Positions 1-7,835 of a stretch of 64,000 bases of DNA are shown here, one piece after another; position 1 is the stretch's first letter, and each line of letters starts with the position of its first letter. A model generated the notes under the pieces. It was not told where the DNA came from and did not search any database. It saw nothing but the letters and a program-made list of their open reading frames with translations. A program made the translations under genes and the position numbers. Origin of the DNA: an uncultured Clostridia bacterium (GTDB lineage: Bacteria; Bacillota; Clostridia; Christensenellales; UBA1242). The DNA is taken from assembly GCA_934746715.1 (NCBI GenBank), contig CAKVFI010000002.1, positions 186,001-250,000 on the forward strand, in the 5' to 3' direction.

Positions 1-2
1 CT

Positions 3-2816
3 TTAAATAAAATTGGCAATGTATATTCTTTAAGTTCAAATTATGTACTCACAGCAGATGTTTTGCTTTCAAACGATTTTAAACCAATCGGTTATGATGC
101 TGAAACATCTTCATGGTTAGGCTTTTCTGGTGTGTTTAATGGCAACAATCACACAATCACTGGTTCAACATACAATTTTGAAACAGAAAATGCAGGTTTG
201 TTCTATTCACTTAATGGCGCATCAATCAAAAACTTAACATTAAAATCATTCAAAATTTCTGGTGACTATTCAACAGTTGGCGTGCTTGCAGGCAGTGCAA
301 ACAATAGTGCTGTAAGCAATGTGGCTGTTGACAATTCTACAATCACAAACACTCAAGTTAATGGTATTGCTGGTGGTTTGATTGGCACAGTTGTTGGCAA
401 CGCATCATCAATCACAACATGTTCAGTTAATAACATCGAATTGCTTTCTCCAGACACTGTTTCAGCAACAGTTACATTTGGTGGTTTTGTTGGAAAACTT
501 AATCAAGGTTCAATCCGTGGTTGTTTGTCGACTGGTAACATCAATGTTGCAAACGACGCAAGCAAAGTTGCTGGCTTTGTTGGAGAAATGGTTATCTCTT
601 CAAGTTACGGCACAATTCAACAATCATATTCAGTTGTAAGTTGTGAAATGGTTAATTATGCGGGCTTTGTTCACACAATTTCTTCAACTGGCGATTTAAC
701 TGGTGTTAATTATTTAAAATACCTTATTGGTAACTATGCAGTTGTTGGTGCTCATGATGCTGTTAAAGAAAAACCTGCAATCATAACAACTTTATACGAT
801 GAAACAAAAGGTGTTTATGGCATTAAAACATACAACGAAGCTGTTGACATGAAAACAGCAAGTTCATATGTTTACTATGCTATTGAAGGTCAAAAAGAAA
901 TGTGGGATAGTTTTATTTGGAAAATTATTCCTGGCAACTTGCCTACATTATATACAACAAACTTAACTCCATCAGCAGTTAGCAGTGAATATTTCCTTAT
1001 GGATAACGACAAACATTTTGGTATAGACACAAATTCATTTATTGATTTTGTTAACACATGCAGAACAACAGATGGAAAAATTAAAGATAAATATTTTGTT
1101 TTGAATTCAGATATTGATTTGGCAGAAATTGATTGGAAAGCAATTGATGTTGAAAACTCAATTATTGATGGTAAAGGTCACAAAATTTCTAACCTTAAAT
1201 TAAAAAATGTTAACAATGGCAGTTTGTCATTCTTTGGCACAGTAAACAACAGTACAATCAAAAACATTGTGTTTGAAAATGTGTCATTTGAAGCTGATGC
1301 AGAAAACGCTTCAGTTGTTGCAAATGTTGTTAAAGCAACTGACTCTTCAACAGGCGCAAGCAACATCGAAGGTATCGAAATCAGTTTCAACAATGAAATT
1401 GCAAAACAATTCACAAACTTTGCTTCAATTGCAAATCAAGTTGTTGATGGTTCAGCAATTAAAAATTGCACAATCTCTAACCTTACAATAAATGCAGACA
1501 CAAAAATCAACAATGTTGCTTCAGTTGTTAACACAATTGGCAAAGATTCACGCGTTGTTAAAGCAAATATAAATGCAAGCCTTAAAGCGCAATCAAGTGT
1601 TGCGGGCGTTGCAAACACAAACAATGGTTCAGTTTTGGACACAACTGCAAACATTTCAATCAATCATACAAATGAAAATTCAATAGCAACAATCGCTGGT
1701 TTGGTTGGTGTGAACAAGGGTGAAATTTCAAAAGCAAACTTAACTTTGAGTGTTAATGTTGAAAAATCTGCAGACAACACAAAAGTTGCTGGTGTAACAA
1801 CTGTTAACTCTGGCAATGTTTCAGATGTTGCATTATTGGGCAGTGGTATTTCTGCTTCAAACAACAGTTCAGAATATTTGTATATTGCAGGTTTTGCTTG
1901 CGAAAACAATGGCAAAATTTCCTCTTCAAAATGTGAAGTTGAAAAACTTGGCACATACAATGCAGACAAACGTCATTACGTGGCAGGTATTGCTGTTGAA
2001 AACTCTGGCAACAATTCAGTTATCAACCAAGTTGTTGTAACATCAGAAATCAATGGTAACACAGTTGCTGGTGCGGTTGTTAAAATGAACAATGCTTCTG
2101 CAAAGATTGAACAAATTGTTATCGGTGCTTACAATTTTGCAGATGGCACAATGAATCAAAACCTTATTAAAGGTGATAGATTCGTTGCAGGTGTTGTGTT
2201 GGATTTGCGCAATGGTAGTGTTGCAAATGTTCAAACAAACAGCCAAATTTATGGCACCAAAAACAGCACAGTTTCTTCATTTGTTGCATTAATTTTCCCA
2301 AACGGAGCATCTTTCAAAAAAGCAACAATCAACAGCTCATTCAATGGTTATGGCAAATTCTACAGTGAATGCTGGCAAGATTTCCGTAATGCAAGCAGCG
2401 AAATTAAAGCAGAATTAAATTATCAAACAACAGGCAATTCAGACCGTAGTTTTGATATTCTTGACTATGATGCTTCAGCTGGTAGTTTCCAATCTGTTAT
2501 CATCAATGAAACAGCAGCAAATAAATACAACAAACAATATCAAACAGCAACATTTATTTCAGAAGGTGTGTTCTTCGGTGCTTATCAATGGCCTTCATAT
2601 GAAGACACTGATAGAAGTAGTTTCTTTAAATTTGTTGGCGAAGCTGATTTCAAAAAGGTTTCAACTTACAAAGGTTCAGTTACTATGACAACACCAAAAG
2701 GTTTGTTCAATTGGGGCAGAGCAACATTTACAAAACAATGTCAATTTGACTTTGATTCAGATTGGACAGAAGTTGCAAACAATGGTATTGCATTGACATT
2801 CTTGTTAAATATGTAA
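3..2816 (+). CDS. Surface beta-helix repeat protein, 3' part only
   Basis: The frame is open from base 3 to the stop at 2816, so the gene enters from the left edge and only its last 937 codons are visible. The product is rich in Asn, Thr, Ser and Ala. It is built from repeats of about 25-35 residues around a core such as GGLIGTVVGN, AGFVGEM, AGLVGVNKGEIS, AGFACENNGKIS or AGIAVENSGN. These look like GLUG-type repeats of bacterial surface proteins and suggest a parallel beta-helix. The C-terminus (FLLNM) has no LPXTG motif, hydrophobic tail or positive tail, so there is no sortase anchor. A signal peptide would lie outside the window. The ligand is unknown. It is followed at once by a strong terminator. 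Confidence 0.75.
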   Translation, partial: LNKIGNVYSLSSNYVLTADVLLSNDFKPIGYDAETSSWLGFSGVFNGNNHTITGSTYNFETENAGLFYSLNGASIKNLTLKSFKISGDYSTVGVLAGSANNSAVSNVAVDNSTITNTQVNGIAGGLIGTVVGNASSITTCSVNNIELLSPDTVSATVTFGGFVGKLNQGSIRGCLSTGNINVANDASKVAGFVGEMVISSSYGTIQQSYSVVSCEMVNYAGFVHTISSTGDLTGVNYLKYLIGNYAVVGAHDAVKEKPAIITTLYDETKGVYGIKTYNEAVDMKTASSYVYYAIEGQKEMWDSFIWKIIPGNLPTLYTTNLTPSAVSSEYFLMDNDKHFGIDTNSFIDFVNTCRTTDGKIKDKYFVLNSDIDLAEIDWKAIDVENSIIDGKGHKISNLKLKNVNNGSLSFFGTVNNSTIKNIVFENVSFEADAENASVVANVVKATDSSTGASNIEGIEISFNNEIAKQFTNFASIANQVVDGSAIKNCTISNLTINADTKINNVASVVNTIGKDSRVVKANINASLKAQSSVAGVANTNNGSVLDTTANISINHTNENSIATIAGLVGVNKGEISKANLTLSVNVEKSADNTKVAGVTTVNSGNVSDVALLGSGISASNNSSEYLYIAGFACENNGKISSSKCEVEKLGTYNADKRHYVAGIAVENSGNNSVINQVVVTSEINGNTVAGAVVKMNNASAKIEQIVIGAYNFADGTMNQNLIKGDRFVAGVVLDLRNGSVANVQTNSQIYGTKNSTVSSFVALIFPNGASFKKATINSSFNGYGKFYSECWQDFRNASSEIKAELNYQTTGNSDRSFDILDYDASAGSFQSVIINETAANKYNKQYQTATFISEGVFFGAYQWPSYEDTDRSSFFKFVGEADFKKVSTYKGSVTMTTPKGLFNWGRATFTKQCQFDFDSDWTEVANNGIALTFLLNM

Positions 2817-2820
2817 CAAC

Positions 2821-2848
2821 AAAAAATCCACAGAAATGTGGATTTTTT
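2821..2848 (+). terminator. Intrinsic terminator after surface protein gene
   Basis: A perfect 12-bp stem (AAAAAATCCACA, GAAA loop, TGTGGATTTTTT) begins 5 nt after the stop codon. The A and T runs on both sides would let it work in either direction. A nearly identical hairpin lies at 36152-36179. Confidence 0.9.
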
Positions 2849-2971
2849 GTTGCCTAATTGTTTTCACTTGTTACTTTTATCGTTTAAACAAAACTTAAAT
2901 ATATGTTAAATTTTATTTGCCCTTTAAAATAGATTAACAACAAAAATATGATTGTGTGCTTACATAATAAA

Positions 2972-2997
2972 AAAAATCCGCAATTGTGCGGATTTTT
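2972..2997 (-). terminator. Terminator of spoVG
   Basis: An 11-bp inverted repeat (AAAAATCCGCA / TGCGGATTTTT, 4-nt loop) lies just after the spoVG stop on the minus strand, with a T-run in that direction. Confidence 0.85.
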
Positions 2998-3002
2998 AAA
3001 AT

Positions 3003-3269
3003 CTATTGGTTTGCTTTTTCTTTTTCATAAGCAGCCAACACAGCAGAAACGATTTGCTCACGAGTTTCAGTGTTTGCAGGATGTACAATATCTCTGTATT
3101 CACCGCTTGGAGCTTGCCTTGATGGCATAGCTATGAAATAACCATTTGAGCCTTCAATAATCTTGACATCGTGCACAACAAATGCATCGTCAATTGTGAA
3201 TGAGGCAACGGCCTTCAACTTGCTATCATCTTTGCTAACCATACGAATCCTAATGTCTGTGATTTTCAA
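3003..3269 (-). CDS. spoVG: SpoVG family RNA/DNA-binding regulator
   Basis: This 88-residue protein begins MKITDIRIR and carries the family core FTIDDAFVVHDVKIIEG followed by FIAMPSRQAPSGEYRDI and HPANTETR, matching SpoVG over its full length. SpoVG proteins are small dimeric nucleic-acid-binding regulators, first known from asymmetric division in Bacillus and also present in non-sporulating Firmicutes. Its presence does not prove sporulation. The start is TTG at 3269, about 9 nt after a good ribosome site (GGGAAGGTGA on the minus strand). It is a single-gene unit with its own promoter and terminator, and is divergent from murC. Confidence 0.95.
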   Translation of the reverse strand: MKITDIRIRMVSKDDSKLKAVASFTIDDAFVVHDVKIIEGSNGYFIAMPSRQAPSGEYRDIVHPANTETREQIVSAVLAAYEKEKANQ

Positions 3270-3336
3270 GTCTGTTCACCTTCCCCTTTATAGATTAACC
3301 TAGATTTTTTGCAAAGCAAATATCTTAGTCAACTAT

Positions 3337-3365
3337 ATTTTAACATAAACAGGCAAAAAATCAAA
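3337..3365 (-). promoter_or_regulatory. Promoter of spoVG
   Basis: Read on the minus strand: TTTGAT (3365-3360), 17-bp spacer, TAAAAT (3342-3337), with a TG one base before the -10 (extended -10). It sits about 70 bp upstream of the spoVG start. Confidence 0.55.
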
Positions 3366-3451
3366 CTAAAATAAAAACAAATCTCAAAATATTTTTTTGA
3401 GTGTTTAATCAAAAATCCAACCATTTTTTTTGTTTTTTCATATATAGAATT

Positions 3452-4735
3452 ATGGTAAAAAACGATTTGAATAAAGTTGAAAAATGTGTTTGTAAAGATT
3501 TGGTTTTAAAGCAAAACAAAAAGGTGCTTTTGTTGGGAGTTGGCGGGGTTAGCATGTGTCAATTGGCTGCTGCGTTTAAGGATAATAACTGCCAAGTTTT
3601 TGGTTATGACGCACATTTAACAAAAACAACATTGAACTTGGAAAAATCAGGTGTTAAAACAACAAACAAATATAATAAGCGATTTGTGAATGTTGATTTT
3701 TGTGTTAAAACAGCAGCGATTAAAAACGATAATCCTTACATTGCAGCATTACAAGCAAAAAAAGTGCCAATTTTTGATCGAGCAGAAGTTTTGGGGGAAT
3801 TGCTTAAAACTTTTAAATGCGTGATTGCTGTTGCCGGCACACATGGCAAAAGCACAACAAGCGCTTTAATTTATGAAATTTTAAGACAAGCGGGCAAAAA
3901 TGTTTCTTGCCACATCGGAGCGGAAGTTGAGTTTGCCAAATTTAATCCCGGTGATGATTTTGTGGTTGTGGAAGCGTGCGAATTTAACAAAAGTTTTTTG
4001 CACATATATTCAAATATATCAGTTGTAACAAATGTTGAACCTGAACATATGGATTGTTATGGCAGTTTAAAAAACCTTCAAAATGCATTTGCAACATTTG
4101 CAAAACGGGCAAAATTAAGATATGCATTTGCAACAAAAACAACTGAATTTTTGCAAAAATATAAAAATATGCATTTTGTAAAAGAAGGGGCATTCAAAAG
4201 CAAACTTAAAGGAGAATACAATCAAAAAAACATCTCCCTTGCTGTTGCTGTGTGCAGAGATTTGGGTGTTGATGATGCAACAATATTAAAAGCAGTTGAA
4301 AGTTTTGCTGGTTTGCCAAGGCGATATGAGTTTATTGGCAATTATATGTCCACAAAAATATATATAGATTATGCTCATCACCCAACAGAATTGGACGCTT
4401 TTATAACAACGTTTAAACAAGAATATCCAAATTCTTTGATTATTTTTCAGCCCCACACATATTCACGCACCAAAATGTTTTTAAAAGAGTTTGTTGATGT
4501 CCTTAACAAGCTAGATAATGTTTGTATTTTTAAGGAGTATCCAGCAAGGGAACAAAAGAAAGCGGGTTTGTCTGCCAAATTTTTGGCAAAAATAATCAAA
4601 CAAAGCAATCCACATTGTTTATATTTGCCAAACAAAAACAAATTGAGCGGTTTAATACAAGGATACGAAGCTGTGGCTTTTGTTGGGGCGGGTGATATTG
4701 TTGATGTTGCGCGGTCATTTGTGGAGAAATGCTAA
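3452..4735 (+). CDS. murC: UDP-N-acetylmuramate--L-alanine ligase
   Basis: MurC adds L-alanine to UDP-MurNAc using ATP, the first step of peptidoglycan stem-peptide assembly in the cytoplasm. The N-terminal Rossmann loop GVGGVSM (residues 29-35) corresponds to the GIGGIGM of MurC. The Mur-ligase P-loop is GTHGKSTT (129-136), the middle domain has NVEPEHMD, and the C-terminal domain has DYAHHPTE and FQPHTYSRT, which are diagnostic for MurC. The length (427 aa) is slightly below the usual 440-460. I prefer ATG 3452 to the GTG at 3401. Neither has a Shine-Dalgarno site, but a TATATA box lies 5 nt before 3452, so the transcript may be leaderless. Confidence 0.93.
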   Translation: MVKNDLNKVEKCVCKDLVLKQNKKVLLLGVGGVSMCQLAAAFKDNNCQVFGYDAHLTKTTLNLEKSGVKTTNKYNKRFVNVDFCVKTAAIKNDNPYIAALQAKKVPIFDRAEVLGELLKTFKCVIAVAGTHGKSTTSALIYEILRQAGKNVSCHIGAEVEFAKFNPGDDFVVVEACEFNKSFLHIYSNISVVTNVEPEHMDCYGSLKNLQNAFATFAKRAKLRYAFATKTTEFLQKYKNMHFVKEGAFKSKLKGEYNQKNISLAVAVCRDLGVDDATILKAVESFAGLPRRYEFIGNYMSTKIYIDYAHHPTELDAFITTFKQEYPNSLIIFQPHTYSRTKMFLKEFVDVLNKLDNVCIFKEYPAREQKKAGLSAKFLAKIIKQSNPHCLYLPNKNKLSGLIQGYEAVAFVGAGDIVDVARSFVEKC

Positions 4736-4859
4736 AAATCATTATTTTAAAAGCACAAATTTAAGGCAAAAAAAATTAAATTATTTTGCTTAGTTTTTGT
4801 GTTATTTTGTCAAGGGGTAACATGATTTTTAATTTGTGGTGGCAAAATTAAAAAAATGG

Positions 4860-4888
4860 TTGACAAATTGCAATTTTCAATGTATAAT
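4860..4888 (+). promoter_or_regulatory. Consensus SigA promoter for rpmE
   Basis: TTGACA (4860-4865), a 17-bp spacer and TATAAT (4883-4888) form a perfect consensus promoter about 85 bp upstream of rpmE. Confidence 0.9.
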
Positions 4889-4971
4889 CTTGTTGCTAGA
4901 ATATAAAGCGAAGTTGTGCAAAATTTGTTTAAATTTGAAAAATGCACAACCATTCTTGAAAGGAGAGATAT

Positions 4972-5190
4972 ATGCAAAAAGACATTCAACCTAAATATGA
5001 AGAAGTTAGTTTTGTTTGTGCTTGTGGCGCTGAATTTAAAGGTAAAAGTTCAAAACCTGGCGTTAAAGCTGGAGATGTTATCAAACTTGAAGTTTGCGAC
5101 AAATGCCACCCATTCTTCACTGGTCAACAAAAACTTGTGGACACTGAAGGCCGTGTAGATAAATTCAACAAAAAACACAATTTAAAATAG
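4972..5190 (+). CDS. rpmE: 50S ribosomal protein L31, zinc-binding form
   Basis: This 72-residue protein has the L31 pattern: CACGAEF in the first half and CDKCHPFFTGQQKLVDTEGRVDKF at the end. The four cysteines (CxC plus CxxC) mark the zinc-binding L31 paralogue rather than the zinc-independent type. The ribosome site AAGGAGAGAT precedes ATG 4972. A longer overlapping frame starting at 4916 is not the gene. The prmC-prfA pair follows, as in many Firmicutes. Confidence 0.95.
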   Translation: MQKDIQPKYEEVSFVCACGAEFKGKSSKPGVKAGDVIKLEVCDKCHPFFTGQQKLVDTEGRVDKFNKKHNLK

Positions 5191-5196
5191 CGTTAT

Positions 5197-5240
5197 AAAC
5201 GTGTTCTTTTTTGCATGGGCAAATTGGGGCACGTTTTTTT
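5197..5240 (+). terminator. Terminator after rpmE
   Basis: AAACGTGTTC (5197-5206) can pair with GGGGCACGTTT (5226-5236) using two G-U pairs, and is followed by a T-run. The loop is long (about 19 nt) and may hold a small inner hairpin (TTGC/GCAA). Confidence 0.7.
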
Positions 5241-5264
5241 GTTTGAAATTTTAAAAGGATAATT

Positions 5265-6077
5265 ATGAAATTATTAGATTTGCGAAAGAGTTTGAAAACC
5301 GAATTTGCACAGTCTGAAATTGATGAAGAAGACGCCGATTTTATTATTGCAGAAGTGATTGATGAACCGGTTACAATGCTTCCATTGATTGATGAAATTG
5401 ACAATAATCAATATGAAAAAATTTTAAAGTTTGCTGAAATGAGAAAACAACATATCCCAGTAAACAAAATTTTTAAACATGCTTATTTTTTTGGTCTTGA
5501 TTTTAAAATTAACAATTTTGTGCTTGCCCCAAGGCAGGAAAGTGAATTGCTTGTTGAAACTGCTTTGAGATATATCCGTGAAAACAATTTTAAAACAGTT
5601 TTGGATTTGTGCACTGGCAGTGGCTGCTTGGCAATATCAATCAAAAAAAATGCAGATGTTGACATGACCGCGTCAGACATCTCACAAAGGGCATTAAATG
5701 TTGCAATTGCCAATGCAGAAAAAAACCAGGTTGATGTTAAATTTGTTTTAAGTAATATGTTTGAAAATTTGGACGGCAAATTTGATTTGATTGTAACCAA
5801 TCCACCTTACATTGCAACAGATGACCTTGAAGACCTTGATGATGAAGTTAAAAATTGTGATCCAAGGCTGGCTCTTGATGGCGGAGATTTTGGTTTGAGT
5901 TATTACAAAATCATTCACGATAACCTTCGCAAATCGCTAAACGAAAACGGAATAATCATCATGGAAATTGGTGAAGACCAACGCTTGATGATTGAGAGTT
6001 TGTTTAATGATTTTGAGTTGATTGAAGTTGGAAAAGATTACAACGATGTTGAACGAGTTTTGGTGTTTAAAAAATAA
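5265..6077 (+). CDS. prmC: Release factor glutamine methyltransferase
   Basis: PrmC (HemK) uses S-adenosylmethionine to methylate the glutamine of the GGQ motif in release factors. The N-terminal helical domain contains the conserved PVNKIFKHAYFFG and FVLAPRQESE segments. The SAM-binding motif VLDLCTGSGCLAIS follows, then the active-site NPPYI at residues 179-183 and a C-terminal IIMEIGEDQ. The length (270 aa) fits the family. The start has an AAAAGGATA ribosome site. Its likely substrate, RF1 (prfA), is the next gene downstream. Confidence 0.95.
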   Translation: MKLLDLRKSLKTEFAQSEIDEEDADFIIAEVIDEPVTMLPLIDEIDNNQYEKILKFAEMRKQHIPVNKIFKHAYFFGLDFKINNFVLAPRQESELLVETALRYIRENNFKTVLDLCTGSGCLAISIKKNADVDMTASDISQRALNVAIANAEKNQVDVKFVLSNMFENLDGKFDLIVTNPPYIATDDLEDLDDEVKNCDPRLALDGGDFGLSYYKIIHDNLRKSLNENGIIIMEIGEDQRLMIESLFNDFELIEVGKDYNDVERVLVFKK

Positions 6078-6246
6078 ATTAAAATAAAAAACGAAAATTA
6101 AATTAAATATTGATTAAATAATTAAAAAAATATTAAAAATTTTAATTATTAATTAAATTTAAGCAAAATTAACAATATTAATTTAAATATTTAAAATAAA
6201 AATAAAAAATATATAATGCAAATAAAATAAAAATATAAAAGGAGAA
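6078..6246 (+). other. Nearly pure A+T spacer between prmC and prfA
   Basis: About 165 bases contain only a handful of G or C and are made of AATTAAA/AAATTT-like words. A TATAAT at 6212-6217 could serve prfA, but there is no convincing -35 box. No gene is visible. The stop codon of prmC lies at its left end and the prfA ribosome site at its right end. Confidence 0.6.
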
Positions 6247-6252
6247 ATGCTT

Positions 6253-7329
6253 ATGATGTTGGATAAGCTTAAAATTACAAAACAAAAATTTGATGTTTTA
6301 ACGCAAGAGATTTCCGACCCCGCAGTTATTGCTGACACAAAAACATGGCAAGCAAAAGTTAAGGAACATGCAAATCTGCAACCACTTATTGAAGAGTATG
6401 ATTTAAATTGCAAACTTAACAAAGAATTTGAAGAAACCAATGCGCAATTGGAAATTGAAACAGACCCAGACATGAAGGAAATGTTGAGAGAAGAATCTCT
6501 TACCTTAAAAGACAAAATTGATGAAAGTGAAGAGCGTCTTAAAATCTTGTTGTTGCCAAAAGATGAAAATGACACAAAAAATGTTATTTTGGAAATCCGT
6601 GGTGGCGCAGGTGGTGAAGAAAGTGCATTGTTTGCTCACAGCCTTTTGAGAATGTATCAAATGTATTGTGATAATCATCGTTTTAAAATGGAAATTTTGA
6701 ATATTGAAGAAACGGAACTTGGTGGCGTTAAAGAAGTGCAAGCGTTGATTAAAGGTAAAAATGCCTATGCAAAGTTTAAGTTTGAATCTGGTGTTCACCG
6801 TGTGCAACGTGTGCCAGAAACCGAAAGCCAAGGCAGAGTTCACACATCAACCGCAACTGTTGCAATCTTGCCAGAAATGGAAGGAGCAGATGTTGATATT
6901 GATGAAAAAGATATCCGTATTGATATTTTCCGCAGCAGTGGCGCGGGTGGTCAAAAAGTTAACAAAACCAGCAGTGCAATTCGTATTACTCACTTTCCAA
7001 CTGGCATTGTTGTAAGTTGTCAAGATGAACGCAGTCAAACTCAAAACAAGGAAAAAGCATTTGCAATTTTGCGCTCTAAAATTTATGACTATTATCAACA
7101 ACAAAAAGAAGCAGAATACAAACAAAACCGCAAGGCACAAGTTGGCACAGGTGATAGAAGTGAACGTATTAGAACTTACAACTTTCCACAAGGGCGTGTA
7201 ACTGATCACCGCATTGGTTTGAGTTTGTACAATATTGATTCGTTTATGGATGGCAATATTGATGAAATGATTGAGGCATTAACTCTTGCAGATCAACAAG
7301 CAAAATTGAATGCTCAAGCGGAAGAATAA
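6253..7329 (+). CDS. prfA: Peptide chain release factor 1
   Basis: RF1 recognises UAA and UAG in the ribosomal A site and triggers peptide release. The catalytic GGQ is at residues 232-234 within SSGAGGQKVNKTSSAIRITH. The stop-codon reading tripeptide is PET in HRVQRVPETESQGRVHTS, which fits the PxT form of RF1 rather than the SPF of RF2. The length is 358 aa, as in the family. ATG 6247 is only 2 nt from the GGAG core, so ATG 6253 (8 nt away; MMLDKLKITKQ) is the better start. It lies downstream of its modifying enzyme gene prmC and is flanked on both sides by A+T-only spacers. Confidence 0.95.
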   Translation: MMLDKLKITKQKFDVLTQEISDPAVIADTKTWQAKVKEHANLQPLIEEYDLNCKLNKEFEETNAQLEIETDPDMKEMLREESLTLKDKIDESEERLKILLLPKDENDTKNVILEIRGGAGGEESALFAHSLLRMYQMYCDNHRFKMEILNIEETELGGVKEVQALIKGKNAYAKFKFESGVHRVQRVPETESQGRVHTSTATVAILPEMEGADVDIDEKDIRIDIFRSSGAGGQKVNKTSSAIRITHFPTGIVVSCQDERSQTQNKEKAFAILRSKIYDYYQQQKEAEYKQNRKAQVGTGDRSERIRTYNFPQGRVTDHRIGLSLYNIDSFMDGNIDEMIEALTLADQQAKLNAQAEE

Positions 7330-7462
7330 AAATAAAAAATTTAATTAAATAATAAAAAATAATTAAAAAATTAAATTAATTTGGTAAAAAATATAAAATT
7401 TTTATTAAAAATCAACAAATAAATATTATTTTTAATTTAATTTGCATTATAATTAAAAAAAT
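7330..7462 (+). other. A+T-only spacer downstream of prfA
   Basis: About 130 bases of almost pure A+T (AATTAAAA-like words) separate the prfA stop from its terminator. No ORF or RNA signal is visible. Confidence 0.6.
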
Positions 7463-7500
7463 AAAAATGCTCTCACAATTTTGTTTTGGAGCATTTTTTT
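7463..7500 (+). terminator. Terminator of prfA
   Basis: AAAAATGCTC (7463-7472) pairs perfectly with GAGCATTTTT (7489-7498) around a 16-nt loop and runs into a T-tract. Confidence 0.85.
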
Positions 7501-7759
7501 ATAATATTATATTTTGTTTTTTTGAGTAAATATTGTTGTTAAATTAATATTAAAAATTCGTTATTTTTTGTTTCAATAATTTGAGTGTAAATTGCAAATA
7601 GTAAACATTTGAAAACAAAAGCGTAAATAAAAAATTTTGTTATTTTGTTTGATTGTGTTTTGAATTAAAATGCGAAACATATCTATTGAGATTTGAGCAA
7701 AACGTTTTAATTGATGTAAAAAATAAAAAAATCTTTAAAAAAAACATTTTGCTTTTTGT
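7501..7759 (+). other. Intergenic region, nothing recognised
   Basis: About 260 bases of A+T-rich sequence between the prfA terminator and the next promoter. I found no ORF with a ribosome site and no clear RNA structure. Confidence 0.5.
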
Positions 7760-7788
7760 TTGTTATTTTGTCTTTCATGTGTTATAAT
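7760..7788 (+). promoter_or_regulatory. Promoter of the 611-residue unknown gene
   Basis: TTGTTA (7760-7765), a 17-bp spacer and a perfect TATAAT (7783-7788) lie about 45 bp before the start codon. Confidence 0.75.
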
Positions 7789-7835
7789 TTTGGTAAGTTA
7801 AATGTACGAATTTTGTCATTTTTCAAGGAGAAATT

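Noticed and set aside
63..2816. The TTG at 63 as a gene start
   Set aside because: The frame is open to base 3 and the protein starts mid-repeat, so the gene continues to the left of the window.
3401..3451. An upstream GTG start for murC
   Set aside because: There is no ribosome site, the added 17 residues are Phe-rich and unlike MurC, and the -10-like TATATA before 3452 overlaps this stretch.
6247..6252. ATG 6247 as the prfA start
   Set aside because: It is 2 nt from the GGAG core, too close for initiation. ATG 6253 has proper spacing.
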